From: Bacteroidota bacterium | GTDB lineage: Bacteria; Bacteroidota; Bacteroidia; Chitinophagales; Chitinophagaceae | NCBI GenBank assembly: GCA_018267915.1 | Contig: JAFDXN010000062.1 | Coordinates: 83,297-147,296 of the forward strand | Reading direction: 5' to 3' | Length of the DNA: 64,000 nt | Shown: in pieces, positions 1 through 9,238 of the stretch | Numbering within the stretch: the stretch's first letter is position 1 | How the letters are laid out: each line of letters opens with the position of its first letter | The notes under the pieces: model-generated | What the model saw: the letters and a program-made list of their open reading frames with translations, nothing else | Databases searched by the model: none | What the model was told of the DNA's origin: nothing | Position numbers and translations under genes: made by a program

Positions 1-2504
1 GCGGCATCACGGTAAAGGGGGTAAAGTACCTTGACGAAGACCTGCTGATAGCTGTGACCGGGCTTACAGTTGGGCAAAAGGTGTATCTCCCCAATGACGA
101 AAATATTGCAAAAGCCATCCGCAACCTTTGGAAACAGGAGTTATTCGCTGATGTAAATATTGCAGTAGCCAAGACCATCGGCGATAAGGTGTTTCTCGAC
201 ATTACAGTTGAAGAGCGCCCGCGCATGAGCCGGTATCGTTTTAAAGGCATCAAAAAAAGTGAAGCACAGGAGTTGAAGGACAAGGTGAATCTTGTTAGGT
301 CGAGGGTGGTAACGGAAGCTACGAAGAAGGAAGCAATGGTGCGCATCGAGAAGTTCTTTGTCGACAAGGGCTATGGCGATGTAACGGTCTCCGTCCGCGA
401 ACGCAAGGACACTACTGCGGTAAACTCTGTAGTGCTGACCTTTACCATTGATAAAGGAAGCAAGACACACATCAACCAGGTGACTATTTCAGGTAATGAA
501 AATGCTTCTGAATCGCGGCTGAAACGGACGCTTAAATCTACCAAAGAGGTTGCCCAGATCACGCTGCATGCTAGCGATAAGGAGACTGTATATGAAGGTG
601 AGAAGAAAACCTTTGGCAATTACCTGAGGCAATTTAATTTCTTGTCGGTATCGAAGACGTTGGATGCGCTCAATCCGTATTTCAGGCCTAACTTCTTTTC
701 ATCCTCCAAGTTTAACAGGCAGAAGTATGATGAAGATAAGATCACACTTGTGAGTTATTATAACTCCCTCGGTTACCGCGATGCGCAGATCGTAAGCGAT
801 ACTACCTATCGCGTAAAGAACGGTAATATCAATGTCGACATCAAAGTAAAAGAAGGCCGTAAGTATTACTTTGGAGATATCGCATGGAGGGGCAACACAA
901 AGTATTCGAACCAGGAACTTGCAAAAGTGCTGGGTATTAAAAAGGGCGACGTATACAACCAGGAGCTCCTTGAAAAGAGAGTGGGCCACATATTGAGCGC
1001 TGAAGGCGGCGAGGACATCAGCAGTCTTTACATGGACGATGGTTACCTATTCTTTAATATAGACCCCGTGGAAACCTCGATAATCGGCGATACCATCAAC
1101 TATGAGATGCGCATCACCGAAGGCCCGCAGGCTACCATTAAAGACATAACTATAGCAGGCAATGACCGCACCAACGAGCACGTGATACGCCGCGAATTGT
1201 TCACATATCCCGGCAATAAATTCAGCCGTGCCGACCTGATACGCTCACAGCGCCAGATTGCTAACCTTGGCTTCTTCGACCAGGAAAAGATCGGTATACA
1301 GCCTAAGCCGCACCCTGAAGATGGTACGGTGGATATCGAATATACCGTGGTTGAAAAGTCTAGCGATCAGCTTCAGTTATCAGCAGGTTTTGGCGGTGGT
1401 GTGAAGTTCTATGGTAACATAGGCGTTGCGTTTAGCAACTTCTCGCTCCGCAATATATTTAAGCCAAAATATTGGAACCCCCTGCCGGTAGGTGACGGTC
1501 AAAAGTTCTCCGTCAACTATCAGTCCAACGGCGCCTATTATAACTCATTCAGTACTTCGTTTACAGAGCCATGGTTAGGCGGTAAAAAGCCAAATGCGCT
1601 TACTACCAGCTTTGTGTACAGTAAATACTCAGGTGCTGCTTACGGCTCAGACCCAAATACATCGTTTCTGCGCATGGTGGGCGGCGGTGTGTCGCTTAGT
1701 CGCAGGCTTAAGTGGCCTGACGACAACTTTGTTTTCACTTACGGTGTCAACTACAATAATTATCGCCTGAAGAATTACGCGCTCGTTACGGACTTTAACA
1801 ATGGTTTCAGCAACAACCTATACTTAAAACTGGTACTGGCCCGTTATTCTATTGATCAGCCTTTGTACCCTCGCAGTGGTTCTAATATCAGCCTTACCTT
1901 CCAATTGACACCGCCTTACAGCGCGTTCGGCAGCACGGATTACAGCACTGAGTCTTCTTCGCAGAAGTACAAATGGATCGAGTATCATAAATACCGCTTC
2001 ACAGCCGACTGGTATCAGCGTATTGCAGGTAACCTGGTGTTCAAGTTCAGCACTAAGTATGGTTTCATGGGTTACTATAATAAGGAAATAGGCTATTCGC
2101 CATTCGAGCGCTTCCAGCTGGGCGGCGACGGTCTGTCGGGCTATTCTTATTTCGTAGGAAAGGATATCATATCACAACGTGGTTACGACGTATACGCGCA
2201 GGAAGCTGTGATTTTTAACAAATACACTGCAGAGGTGCGTTATCCATTCTCGTTGAGCCCTACAGCTACTATATACGGTCTGGCTTTTGTGGATGCAGCA
2301 AACGCATGGGGCAGCTTTAAGGATTTCAACCCAATTAAACTGAACAGGGATGCTGGTATTGGTGTGAGGGTCTACCTGCCTATGTTCGGCCTGCTGGGTC
2401 TTGATTATGGTATAGGTTTTGATAGATATGATCCGGCGAATGGAATCACCAAGTTCAAAGACCTGTCCAAGTTCACCTTTATGTTGGGCTTCGAACCGGA
2501 TTGA
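1..2504 (+). CDS. bamA: Outer membrane protein assembly factor BamA (5' partial)
   Basis: C-terminal part of the BamA/Omp85 insertase that folds beta-barrel proteins into the outer membrane. The frame is open from base 3 of the window with good POTRA-like sequence before the first internal start candidate (GTG at 54), so the true start lies upstream of the window. The visible part has successive POTRA domains to about residue 440 of the readable protein (for example the stretch around EGRKYYFGDIAWRG and the later EGPQATIKDITIAGN) and then a 16-strand Omp85 barrel ending in an aromatic-rich C-terminal strand (FTFMLGFEPD). The barrel keeps a GLGGDGLSGY-like loop (FQLGGDGLSGYS), matching the conserved lid region. 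Two Skp/OmpH genes follow, the usual Bacteroidota order. Identification is secure. Confidence 0.95.
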   Translation, partial: GITVKGVKYLDEDLLIAVTGLTVGQKVYLPNDENIAKAIRNLWKQELFADVNIAVAKTIGDKVFLDITVEERPRMSRYRFKGIKKSEAQELKDKVNLVRSRVVTEATKKEAMVRIEKFFVDKGYGDVTVSVRERKDTTAVNSVVLTFTIDKGSKTHINQVTISGNENASESRLKRTLKSTKEVAQITLHASDKETVYEGEKKTFGNYLRQFNFLSVSKTLDALNPYFRPNFFSSSKFNRQKYDEDKITLVSYYNSLGYRDAQIVSDTTYRVKNGNINVDIKVKEGRKYYFGDIAWRGNTKYSNQELAKVLGIKKGDVYNQELLEKRVGHILSAEGGEDISSLYMDDGYLFFNIDPVETSIIGDTINYEMRITEGPQATIKDITIAGNDRTNEHVIRRELFTYPGNKFSRADLIRSQRQIANLGFFDQEKIGIQPKPHPEDGTVDIEYTVVEKSSDQLQLSAGFGGGVKFYGNIGVAFSNFSLRNIFKPKYWNPLPVGDGQKFSVNYQSNGAYYNSFSTSFTEPWLGGKKPNALTTSFVYSKYSGAAYGSDPNTSFLRMVGGGVSLSRRLKWPDDNFVFTYGVNYNNYRLKNYALVTDFNNGFSNNLYLKLVLARYSIDQPLYPRSGSNISLTFQLTPPYSAFGSTDYSTESSSQKYKWIEYHKYRFTADWYQRIAGNLVFKFSTKYGFMGYYNKEIGYSPFERFQLGGDGLSGYSYFVGKDIISQRGYDVYAQEAVIFNKYTAEVRYPFSLSPTATIYGLAFVDAANAWGSFKDFNPIKLNRDAGIGVRVYLPMFGLLGLDYGIGFDRYDPANGITKFKDLSKFTFMLGFEPD

Positions 2505-2546
2505 TGCTAAACCTTATAAATTCGCATAATTAAATCTGTAACGATT

Positions 2547-3086
2547 ATGAAACTTAATATCGGGAATAAGATCAGCACAGCATTGCTCACAGTTGCAGTG
2601 GTAATGCTCACAAGCTTCGCCGCAAATGCACAGAAGTATTGCATGATCGACTCTAAGTATATACTGGAAAAGATAACCGATTACAAAGATGCACAGGCCA
2701 AGCTGGATGCTATATCCAAAACCTGGCAATCTGAGATCGACGGGAAGATGGCGGAAGTAGACAAGATGTACAAGTCGTACCAGGCTGAGCGTGCAATGCT
2801 GTCGGATGACATGCGCAAAAAACGCGAGGATGATATCGTGCAGAAAGAAAAGACTGCCAAAGATCTTCAGAAACAGCGCTTTGGCTATGAAGGAGACCTA
2901 TTTAAAAAGCGCCAGGAGCTGGTAAAACCAATTCAGGATAGGGTATATAATGCAGTCCAAAAGCTGGCAGCCAATAAGGGTTACGATTTCGTGCTCGACA
3001 AAGCGGGTGGGGTTACACTCTTCTATGCCAACCCTGTGCTCGACAAAAGTGACGATGTTCTAAAAATACTTGGAATAAACAAATAA
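2547..3086 (+). CDS. OmpH/Skp family periplasmic chaperone, first copy
   Basis: Skp-like holdase expected to carry unfolded outer-membrane proteins through the periplasm to BamA. The 179-residue product starts with a signal peptide (hydrophobic core ALLTVAVVMLTSFAANAQ, cleavage after AQ near residue 29), followed by a short strand (YCMIDSKYILEKI) and a long charged, coiled-coil helical hairpin (about residues 45-140), then the closing strands GYDFVLDKAGGVTLFYANP. That is the Skp fold: small beta body with tentacle helices. It starts 43 bases after bamA and is probably cotranscribed with it. A second copy follows directly. Confidence 0.9.
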   Translation: MKLNIGNKISTALLTVAVVMLTSFAANAQKYCMIDSKYILEKITDYKDAQAKLDAISKTWQSEIDGKMAEVDKMYKSYQAERAMLSDDMRKKREDDIVQKEKTAKDLQKQRFGYEGDLFKKRQELVKPIQDRVYNAVQKLAANKGYDFVLDKAGGVTLFYANPVLDKSDDVLKILGINK

Positions 3087-3135
3087 TGGTTTTTACTTTG
3101 CACGACTTAAAATAAAAAAATAATAAAAAAACATA

Positions 3136-3639
3136 ATGAAAAAGATAGTGTTTCTTGCTGCCGGCCTGATGATCTCAAGCCTTGCTTTTGCCCAATCACC
3201 TAAACTCGGTTACATCAACTCACGTGAACTGCTGGAGATGATGCCCGAGATCAAAAAAGCGGACAGCAATCTCCAGATATACGCTAAGTCTTTCCAGGAC
3301 CAACTGCAGTCCATGAGCAAAGAATTTGAAAAGAAAGGCCAGGATTACCAGGCACAGGAAAAGACAATGACCGATGCCGTGAAGGAAGTGAAAATGAAGG
3401 AATTGCAGGACCTTCAGAACCGCATCGAAAGCACCAACCAGAGCGCGCAGGACAAGGTAGCTAAGAAGAAAGAAGAACTGTACAGCCCCATACTGGACAA
3501 AGCAGATAAGGCCATAAAAGAGGTGGCCAAAGAAAAAGGTTACGATTATATCTTCGACGCAAGCGCAGGTATGTTGTTGTATGCAAAAGATGGTGACAAT
3601 ATTCTTGCTTTGGTAAAGGCGAAGCTGGGTATAAAATAA
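3136..3639 (+). CDS. OmpH/Skp family periplasmic chaperone, second copy
   Basis: Second Skp-like chaperone, 167 residues, with a signal peptide ending SLAFAQ, the Skp opening strand (KLGYINSRELLEMMPEI), a long charged coiled-coil region (about residues 45-120), and the closing GYDYIFDASAGMLLYA strand pair. It is a clear paralogue of the preceding gene and lies 49 bases downstream in an AT-rich spacer. Paired Skp genes behind bamA are common in Bacteroidota, and the pair may serve as subunits of one trimeric holdase or two; the sequence does not decide. A hairpin terminator follows the stop. Confidence 0.9.
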   Translation: MKKIVFLAAGLMISSLAFAQSPKLGYINSRELLEMMPEIKKADSNLQIYAKSFQDQLQSMSKEFEKKGQDYQAQEKTMTDAVKEVKMKELQDLQNRIESTNQSAQDKVAKKKEELYSPILDKADKAIKEVAKEKGYDYIFDASAGMLLYAKDGDNILALVKAKLGIK

Positions 3640-3661
3640 ATCGTCGCTAATACATTCGAAG

Positions 3662-3691
3662 ATCCCTCGCAACCGCGGGGGATTTTTATTT
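3662..3691 (+). terminator. Rho-independent terminator after the bamA-skp operon
   Basis: A 9-bp stem (3662-3670 with 3675-3683, one T-G wobble) with loop AACC is followed by TTTTATTT. It lies 22 bases after the second skp stop and its U-tract overlaps the end of the convergent DUF1684 gene, so it probably ends the bamA transcript. Confidence 0.8.
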
Positions 3692-4312
3692 GTCCCGCTC
3701 TTTCCCGAAGAGCTTCTCACCCGCTTTTATTTCTGTCTGCAAGTCATTCTCTTTCGGTGGAAAAGGACATGAGTAGCCATCGGCAAAGGCACAATAAGGG
3801 TTGTAGCACTTATTGAAATCGAGTGCCACTTTATCGCCTTTTATCTCGCTGGTATCGATATCTATGTACCTGCCGGCGCCATAGGTCTCCTTTGTGTTTG
3901 TCTTATCTGTGAACGGGATGAACAGGTACGCTGCTAATTGTTTTTTAGTACTGTCTGCGCTTTGATAGGCATGCAGTATATAGCTCTTGCCGTGCAGCTT
4001 AAAGCGAAGTATGCCATAGCCACGGTAAGGCTTCAGCTTTCCGCTGTGCGTAGGTATCATAAAGGGCTTTGAATCTCTCGTAACTTCCAAAGATGCAATA
4101 ACCCGGTACGACGGGTCAATATTGTAAAATCGCAGGTAACCTGTATCAGCAGCTTTTAATGGGCTGCGGGCGTCAGTTAGGAAATCTTGTTTGTAGTGTT
4201 TGCGATATTCGGCAATACTGTCTTTATAGCTCTGTGCATTGAGCCTGGCGCATAAGCTGCCAAACAAAAGAATACAGCATAAAGTCTTTACTGGACGCAT
4301 AACATTACTCAA
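3686..4312 (-). CDS. DUF1684 family secreted protein
   Basis: Product of 208 residues with an N-terminal signal peptide (TLCCILLFGSLCARLNAQ) and a single DUF1684 domain. The family hallmark is seen near the C-terminus: a D-FNKCYNPYCAFADGYSCPFPP stretch with clustered Cys, Asn, Pro and Tyr, together with GRYIDIDT in the middle. Members are exported, of unknown function, widespread in Bacteroidota and Actinobacteria. The gene's start overlaps the 3' end of lysS by 8 bases, so it is likely translated from the lysS message. Confidence 0.85.
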   Translation of the reverse strand: MSNVMRPVKTLCCILLFGSLCARLNAQSYKDSIAEYRKHYKQDFLTDARSPLKAADTGYLRFYNIDPSYRVIASLEVTRDSKPFMIPTHSGKLKPYRGYGILRFKLHGKSYILHAYQSADSTKKQLAAYLFIPFTDKTNTKETYGAGRYIDIDTSEIKGDKVALDFNKCYNPYCAFADGYSCPFPPKENDLQTEIKAGEKLFGKERDK

Positions 4313-5825
4313 CAGTTTTTTCGGGCCTCATTTGCGGGAAAAGCAGCACGTCTTGTATAGATACCTGGCCTGTCAGCAGCATGGCAAGGCGCTCGATCCC
4401 GAAACCAATACCCGCCGTTGGCGGCATACCGTATTCCAGCGCTCGCAGGAAGTCGTAGTCGATATACATAGCCTCTTCATCCCCTCGTTCCATCAATTTC
4501 ACCTGGTCTTCGAAACGCTCACGCTGGTCTATCGGGTCATTCAGCTCACTATAGGCATTGGCTATTTCCTTACCATTCACGATCAGTTCAAACCGTTCTA
4601 CCAGCCCTGGCTTGTTGCGATGCTTTTTGGTGAGTGGGCTCATCTCGATGGGGTAGTCGGTAATGAAAGTGGGCTGTATATAATGCTTCTCGCATTTGCC
4701 CCCGAATATCTCATCTATCAGCTTGCCTTTACCCATCGATGCATCTGTCTCTATCCTGAGTTGCTTGCATACATTCCTCAGGCCTTCCTCATCCATTTCG
4801 CTAATGTCGATACCGGTGTGCTCTTTGATCGCATCAAATATGCTGATGCGTTTGTATGGGGCTTTGAAGTCTATTTCCACGCCATCCACTACCGTTTTGC
4901 TGCTGCCGTTGGTGGCGACCGCTGTTTGCTCCAGCATTTGTTCTGTGGTGTCCATCATCCATAGATAGTCTTTGTACGCCACGTAAAACTCGAGAATGGT
5001 AAACTCCGGGTTGTGTGTCCTGTCCATACCCTCATTCCTGAAGTTGCGGCTGAACTCATATACCCAGTCAAATCCGCCCACTATCAGCCGCTTCAGGTAC
5101 AGTTCATTAGCTATACGCAGGTATAATTTTATGTCGAGTGCATTGTGATGCGTAATGAAAGGACGTGCGATAGCGCCACCGGGTATATTTTGCAACACAG
5201 GTGTGTCCACTTCCAGGGCGCCACGCTCGTTAAGGAAGCTCCGTATCGCGTTCTTCATTTTCGTGATCTTGATGAAGGTATCGCGCACGCCGGGGTTCAC
5301 GATAAGGTCAGCATATCGCTGACGGTACTTGAACTCCGCATCTGTCACCGCGTCAAACACCTCGCCGTCTTTTTCCTTCACAATCGGCATCGGGTGCAGC
5401 GACTTCGACAGCAGCGTGAACTGCTCTACGTGTATGGAGAGTTCTCCGGTTTTAGTAATAAAGGCAAAACCCTTCACGCCTACGATGTCGCCGATATCAA
5501 GCAGCTTTTTCCAGACGGTGTTATATAGTGTTTTGTCTTCACCGGGGCATATGTCGTCGCGGCGTATGTATATCTGTATACGCGCAGTGCTATCCTGCAA
5601 TACCGCAAAGTTGGCCTTGCCCATATCGCGTACGCTCATGATACGGCCGGCTATCGATACAGCCTTGAATTCCTCCTGTTTCTCTTCGCTGAACTGTTCT
5701 TTTATTTGTTTTGCAGTGTGCGTTACTTCATAAAGCGGTGCAGGGTAGGGGTCAATGCCCAGGGCCTGTAGTTCTTTCAGTTTATCACGGCGCACCAGTT
5801 CCTGTTCGCTAAGTGTGGCTTGCAT
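4305..5825 (-). CDS. lysS: Lysine--tRNA ligase (class II)
   Basis: Charges tRNA-Lys with lysine in the cytoplasm. The 506-residue protein has the N-terminal OB-fold anticodon-binding domain (about residues 55-160, SIAGRIMSVRDMGKANFAVLQ as its core strands), then the class II catalytic core with motif 2 (FRNEGMDRTHNPEFT) and motif 3 (GIGFGIERLAMLLTG) near the C-terminus. Length matches bacterial LysS. The start codon is the first in-frame ATG after an AT-rich leader. DUF1684 overlaps its 3' end. Confidence 0.97.
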   Translation of the reverse strand: MQATLSEQELVRRDKLKELQALGIDPYPAPLYEVTHTAKQIKEQFSEEKQEEFKAVSIAGRIMSVRDMGKANFAVLQDSTARIQIYIRRDDICPGEDKTLYNTVWKKLLDIGDIVGVKGFAFITKTGELSIHVEQFTLLSKSLHPMPIVKEKDGEVFDAVTDAEFKYRQRYADLIVNPGVRDTFIKITKMKNAIRSFLNERGALEVDTPVLQNIPGGAIARPFITHHNALDIKLYLRIANELYLKRLIVGGFDWVYEFSRNFRNEGMDRTHNPEFTILEFYVAYKDYLWMMDTTEQMLEQTAVATNGSSKTVVDGVEIDFKAPYKRISIFDAIKEHTGIDISEMDEEGLRNVCKQLRIETDASMGKGKLIDEIFGGKCEKHYIQPTFITDYPIEMSPLTKKHRNKPGLVERFELIVNGKEIANAYSELNDPIDQRERFEDQVKLMERGDEEAMYIDYDFLRALEYGMPPTAGIGFGIERLAMLLTGQVSIQDVLLFPQMRPEKTVE

Positions 5826-5911
5826 AATCTTATATTACGGAGGAATTTATTTCTTGATCAAAAGTGCTGCAAAAATAATAAGTGACGCGGCAATTGCCTA
5901 ATGAGTTTTTG

Positions 5912-6883
5912 TCAGACCTTCAGGCGGTAAATTGTACCGTTCGTACCTACCACCATGATATCACCATTCGGCGTTGCTTTAACGCGTTCCAGGTCTTCGG
6001 ATGTGAATTTATCGTACTGCGACCAATGCTTGCCACCATCATCGCTGTGCAATACTGCCCCCTGTTCTCCCACGGCCCAGCCGTTTTGAGCATCTTTAAA
6101 TAATATCCCCGTCAGGTGGTAGGTCGTCTGCGATATGTCATTGCCATTGCGCAGCTTTTGCCAGGTCGTGCCATTGTCACTACTATGGTATACGCTGCCG
6201 TTATAGCCGCTCACCCACAATTCACCATTGTAAACAGAAATACAATTGAAATTATCGCCTTTCACATTTAACAGTTCCCAGCTTTCACCGCCATCATCGG
6301 TTTTTAGTATCACCCCATATCCGCACATATAACCGGTGTGGCTGTTAAGCATCACTATATCGTTGATCTCATATTTCATGGAGTCACGGTATATTGTATT
6401 GCCTTGCGCGTCTATATACTCGATAAAACCCGATTCGAAGCTGATGCCGCCGATCACAATACCTTTGTCGCTAGTAGGGAATAAAACTCTCTTGTATGGA
6501 TTATAGAAAAGCTGTCTAAAAGTCCATCCCCGTCCCGTGTCAGCAGAGTAGAGCAGTTTGCCGTCATAGCCACAAGTATAGATATTTCCGTTAGGCGATT
6601 GGCTGATGCCGAATAGTTCCTTACCTGCTTCAGGAAAACTGGTATCGCTCCAGGTGTAGCCCCCATCATGTGTAGTTAATATGGTGGCGCTTGCAAAGCG
6701 CTGTCCGCCCACAATAAACCCGGTTGAATCATTAATGAATAGAATATCGTTAAGCCGGTCTGTCGTGCCGCTCTCTATTTTCTGCGCGCTTTGGTAATGC
6801 AGCAGGTCTTTTTTGCAGGATGGTGATAGACATGCAAGTGCTGTAAATGCAAGTATGGAATAAATAGGGGAACTTTTCTTCAT
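5912..6883 (-). CDS. BNR/Ycf48-like beta-propeller lipoprotein
   Basis: A surface or periplasmic lipoprotein with repeated propeller blades of the photosystem-II-stability-factor (Ycf48)/BNR type. Repeats read as T-DGG-TW or DNGTTW motifs: LTTHDGGYTWSDTSF, KTDDGGESWELLN, HSSDNGTTWQKL, HSDDGGKHWSQYD. The chosen start is the second methionine (MKKSSPIYS), since the longer frame adds seven residues before a normal lipoprotein signal ending LSPSC. Such propellers in Bacteroidota often bind partners rather than catalyse; no catalytic residues are visible. It sits 87 bases before lysS on the same strand. Confidence 0.75.
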   Translation of the reverse strand: MKKSSPIYSILAFTALACLSPSCKKDLLHYQSAQKIESGTTDRLNDILFINDSTGFIVGGQRFASATILTTHDGGYTWSDTSFPEAGKELFGISQSPNGNIYTCGYDGKLLYSADTGRGWTFRQLFYNPYKRVLFPTSDKGIVIGGISFESGFIEYIDAQGNTIYRDSMKYEINDIVMLNSHTGYMCGYGVILKTDDGGESWELLNVKGDNFNCISVYNGELWVSGYNGSVYHSSDNGTTWQKLRNGNDISQTTYHLTGILFKDAQNGWAVGEQGAVLHSDDGGKHWSQYDKFTSEDLERVKATPNGDIMVVGTNGTIYRLKV

Positions 6884-6919
6884 ACGGATTAGGCAAGATA
6901 ACAAAATCCTTCCGATTGC

Positions 6920-8254
6920 CTATATCATTTGCCTTGCTTTCAGCTCCAGGTATTTATTGATCACATCTATGCTAAGGTCCTGCGGTGTGCTTAGAATTGA
7001 CAGGATGCCATGCCTGCGCAATTCTTTTACGATCTGCCGCTTTTCGAAGTCAAAACGCTCAGCAATGGTTTTGATATAGATGCCTTCCACAGTATCGGGC
7101 TGGCTCTCCTGTATTTCCTTCAACAAGGTATTACGGAAGAATACCACGCACACCAGGTGATACGAAGCCATTTGCTTCAGATAGGGTAGCTGCCGCTCCA
7201 GCGAAGAGTAGGTCTCGAAATTGGTGAATAGCAATATGAAGCTACGCTGAGTAATGCGTTTATGTACGGTTGCCCATAGACTTTCATAGTCGCTTTCTTT
7301 ATAATCGGTCTTCTGGTTATAAAGTGCCTCCAGCAGGTGGTTGATCTGGCCGCTGCGGCGTTCTGCAGGCACTATGTCATTTATCTTGTTCGAGAAAGTA
7401 ATCAGGCCCGCTTTGTCCTGTTTCAATAACGCCACATTCATCAGTGCCAGGCTTGAGCTGATGGAATAATCGAGTAGGGTAATACCCTCGAAGGGCATCT
7501 TCATGCTGCGGCCCTTGTCAATAATGCAATATACCTGCTGCTGTCTTGCATCGGTATACGTGTTTACCATCATATTGCCTGTACGCGCGGTCGCCTTCCA
7601 GTTAATGGTACGCATATCGTCGCCGGGCACATAATCTTTTATCTTTTCAAATTCCAGGCTATGGCCCAGCCGGCGTATTTTCCTGATGCCGGTAGTAGCT
7701 ATATCGCTCACGGCCAGCAGCTGGTACTTCTTCAACTGGTGAAAAGACGGGTACACTTTAATTTCCTGGGGCACCGCCGCATGTATTTGTCTTTGCAACA
7801 GTCTCAGAGGTGTCCTTACAAAACAGATGACATGGCCAAACTCGTAAACGCCTCTTGATAAAGGCCTGAGCTGGTAGCTGATGCTTGCTCTCCCGGAATA
7901 ATTGATCTGTATTTTCCTGTGAAAATTCCGCTCCTGGAACTGAACGGGCAGCTCATCAATGATTTCTACACTCACTTTGAAGGGGTAGCTATTCTCCAGT
8001 TCCAGCGTTACTTCATTAACGTCGCCCAGGCTAAAGCGGTTCGCTGCATTGCGTGCAGCACTTACATCGCCTCTAACGAAGAAGAGCAGGCAGTAATCTA
8101 AAAGTGTAATTCCCGCAAAGAAAAGAAGGAATAGCACCGCCGCGATAAAGAGTATGTTAAAGAAAAAGGCCAGCACGAAGAGCACAATGGCGCTTATCAG
8201 CATTGTGTACCATTCCTTTGTCAGGAACAGGGCGCGTATATAGCTGTTCTTCAT
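6920..8254 (-). CDS. DUF58 domain protein of the MoxR cluster
   Basis: A 444-residue membrane-anchored protein. Two transmembrane segments lie in the first 55 residues; the conserved DUF58 signature YVPGDDMRTINWKATART is near residue 215; and a vWA-like region follows. DUF58 proteins are encoded beside MoxR ATPases and are thought to work with them as chaperone substrates or adaptors. The gene starts one base after the moxR stop, so the two are translationally coupled. The role in this organism (envelope or stress related) is inferred. Confidence 0.88.
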   Translation of the reverse strand: MKNSYIRALFLTKEWYTMLISAIVLFVLAFFFNILFIAAVLFLLFFAGITLLDYCLLFFVRGDVSAARNAANRFSLGDVNEVTLELENSYPFKVSVEIIDELPVQFQERNFHRKIQINYSGRASISYQLRPLSRGVYEFGHVICFVRTPLRLLQRQIHAAVPQEIKVYPSFHQLKKYQLLAVSDIATTGIRKIRRLGHSLEFEKIKDYVPGDDMRTINWKATARTGNMMVNTYTDARQQQVYCIIDKGRSMKMPFEGITLLDYSISSSLALMNVALLKQDKAGLITFSNKINDIVPAERRSGQINHLLEALYNQKTDYKESDYESLWATVHKRITQRSFILLFTNFETYSSLERQLPYLKQMASYHLVCVVFFRNTLLKEIQESQPDTVEGIYIKTIAERFDFEKRQIVKELRRHGILSILSTPQDLSIDVINKYLELKARQMI

Positions 8255-9238
8255 CTACCTTGGTATCTCTATTCTTGCGATGATCTCTTTTAGTACATCG
8301 TCCGATGTAAGGCCTTCCATTTCTTTTTCAGGTGTAAGACTGATACGGTGACGCAATACCGGCGGCGTTGCCTGGAGTATATCTTCCGGGATCACGAAGT
8401 TGCGCCCATGCAGCACACTCAGGGCCTTTGCCACATTGAGCAATGCGATGGAAGCACGGGGAGAAGCGCCAATGTACAGCGCACGGTCGTTACGTGTTTC
8501 CCACACGATCTTCGCTATAAATTCCAGCAGCTTGGGCTCCACATGCACCATGCGTACCATTTGCCGGGCATTCTCCAGCACTTCCGGACTCACGATAGGC
8601 TTAATCTCCTCCAGCGATTTTACGATTGGCTGCTGGTTTTGTCTTTGCAGTATGGTTATCTCGTCTTCCAGTCCGGGATACCCCACGTTGATCTTCATCA
8701 GGAAGCGGTCCAGTTGTGCTTCGGGCAGGCGGTAGGTGCCTTCATGCTCTATTGGGTTTTGCGTGGCTATTACCATAAAGGGCGGTGGCAGCTTGTGTGT
8801 TTGCCCGTCCACGGTCACCTGCCTTTCCTCCATTACTTCGAAGAGTGCTGCCTGTGTCTTAGCCGGTGCGCGGTTGATCTCGTCTATCAGTACGATGTTG
8901 CTGAAGACGGGCCCGGGCTTGAACTGGAAGCTCGCGCTCTGGGGATTAAAAACGTTTGTCCCCAATACATCGCTTGGCATCAGGTCGGGAGTGAACTGTA
9001 TGCGCGAAAAGTTCGCTTGTATCAATTTGGCCATCAGCTTGGCAGCCAGGGTCTTGGCCACGCCGGGCACCCCTTCTATCAAAATATGGCCATCGGCCAG
9101 CAGGCCTGCCAGCAGCAGTTCGGTCATGCTGTGCTGTCCCACTATTACTTTGCTTATCTGCTCCTGTATCTGCTCTGCCAGCTGCGCCAGGGGGTCGGTG
9201 GCAATGTGTTGGTCATTGCCTGTTTCAGTTGCGTCCAT
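8255..9238 (-). CDS. MoxR family AAA+ ATPase
   Basis: AAA+ ATPase of the MoxR group, presumed to act as a metal-insertion or folding chaperone on vWA-type partner proteins at the membrane. Walker A is GVPGVAKT (residues 56-63), Walker B is IVLIDEINRAP (near residue 115), and sensor 1 is ATQNP. The C-terminal lid follows. Length (327 residues) is typical. It lies between DUF4350 and DUF58 genes with zero or one base of spacing, the standard Bacteroidota MoxR gene order. Confidence 0.95.
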   Translation of the reverse strand: MDATETGNDQHIATDPLAQLAEQIQEQISKVIVGQHSMTELLLAGLLADGHILIEGVPGVAKTLAAKLMAKLIQANFSRIQFTPDLMPSDVLGTNVFNPQSASFQFKPGPVFSNIVLIDEINRAPAKTQAALFEVMEERQVTVDGQTHKLPPPFMVIATQNPIEHEGTYRLPEAQLDRFLMKINVGYPGLEDEITILQRQNQQPIVKSLEEIKPIVSPEVLENARQMVRMVHVEPKLLEFIAKIVWETRNDRALYIGASPRASIALLNVAKALSVLHGRNFVIPEDILQATPPVLRHRISLTPEKEMEGLTSDDVLKEIIARIEIPR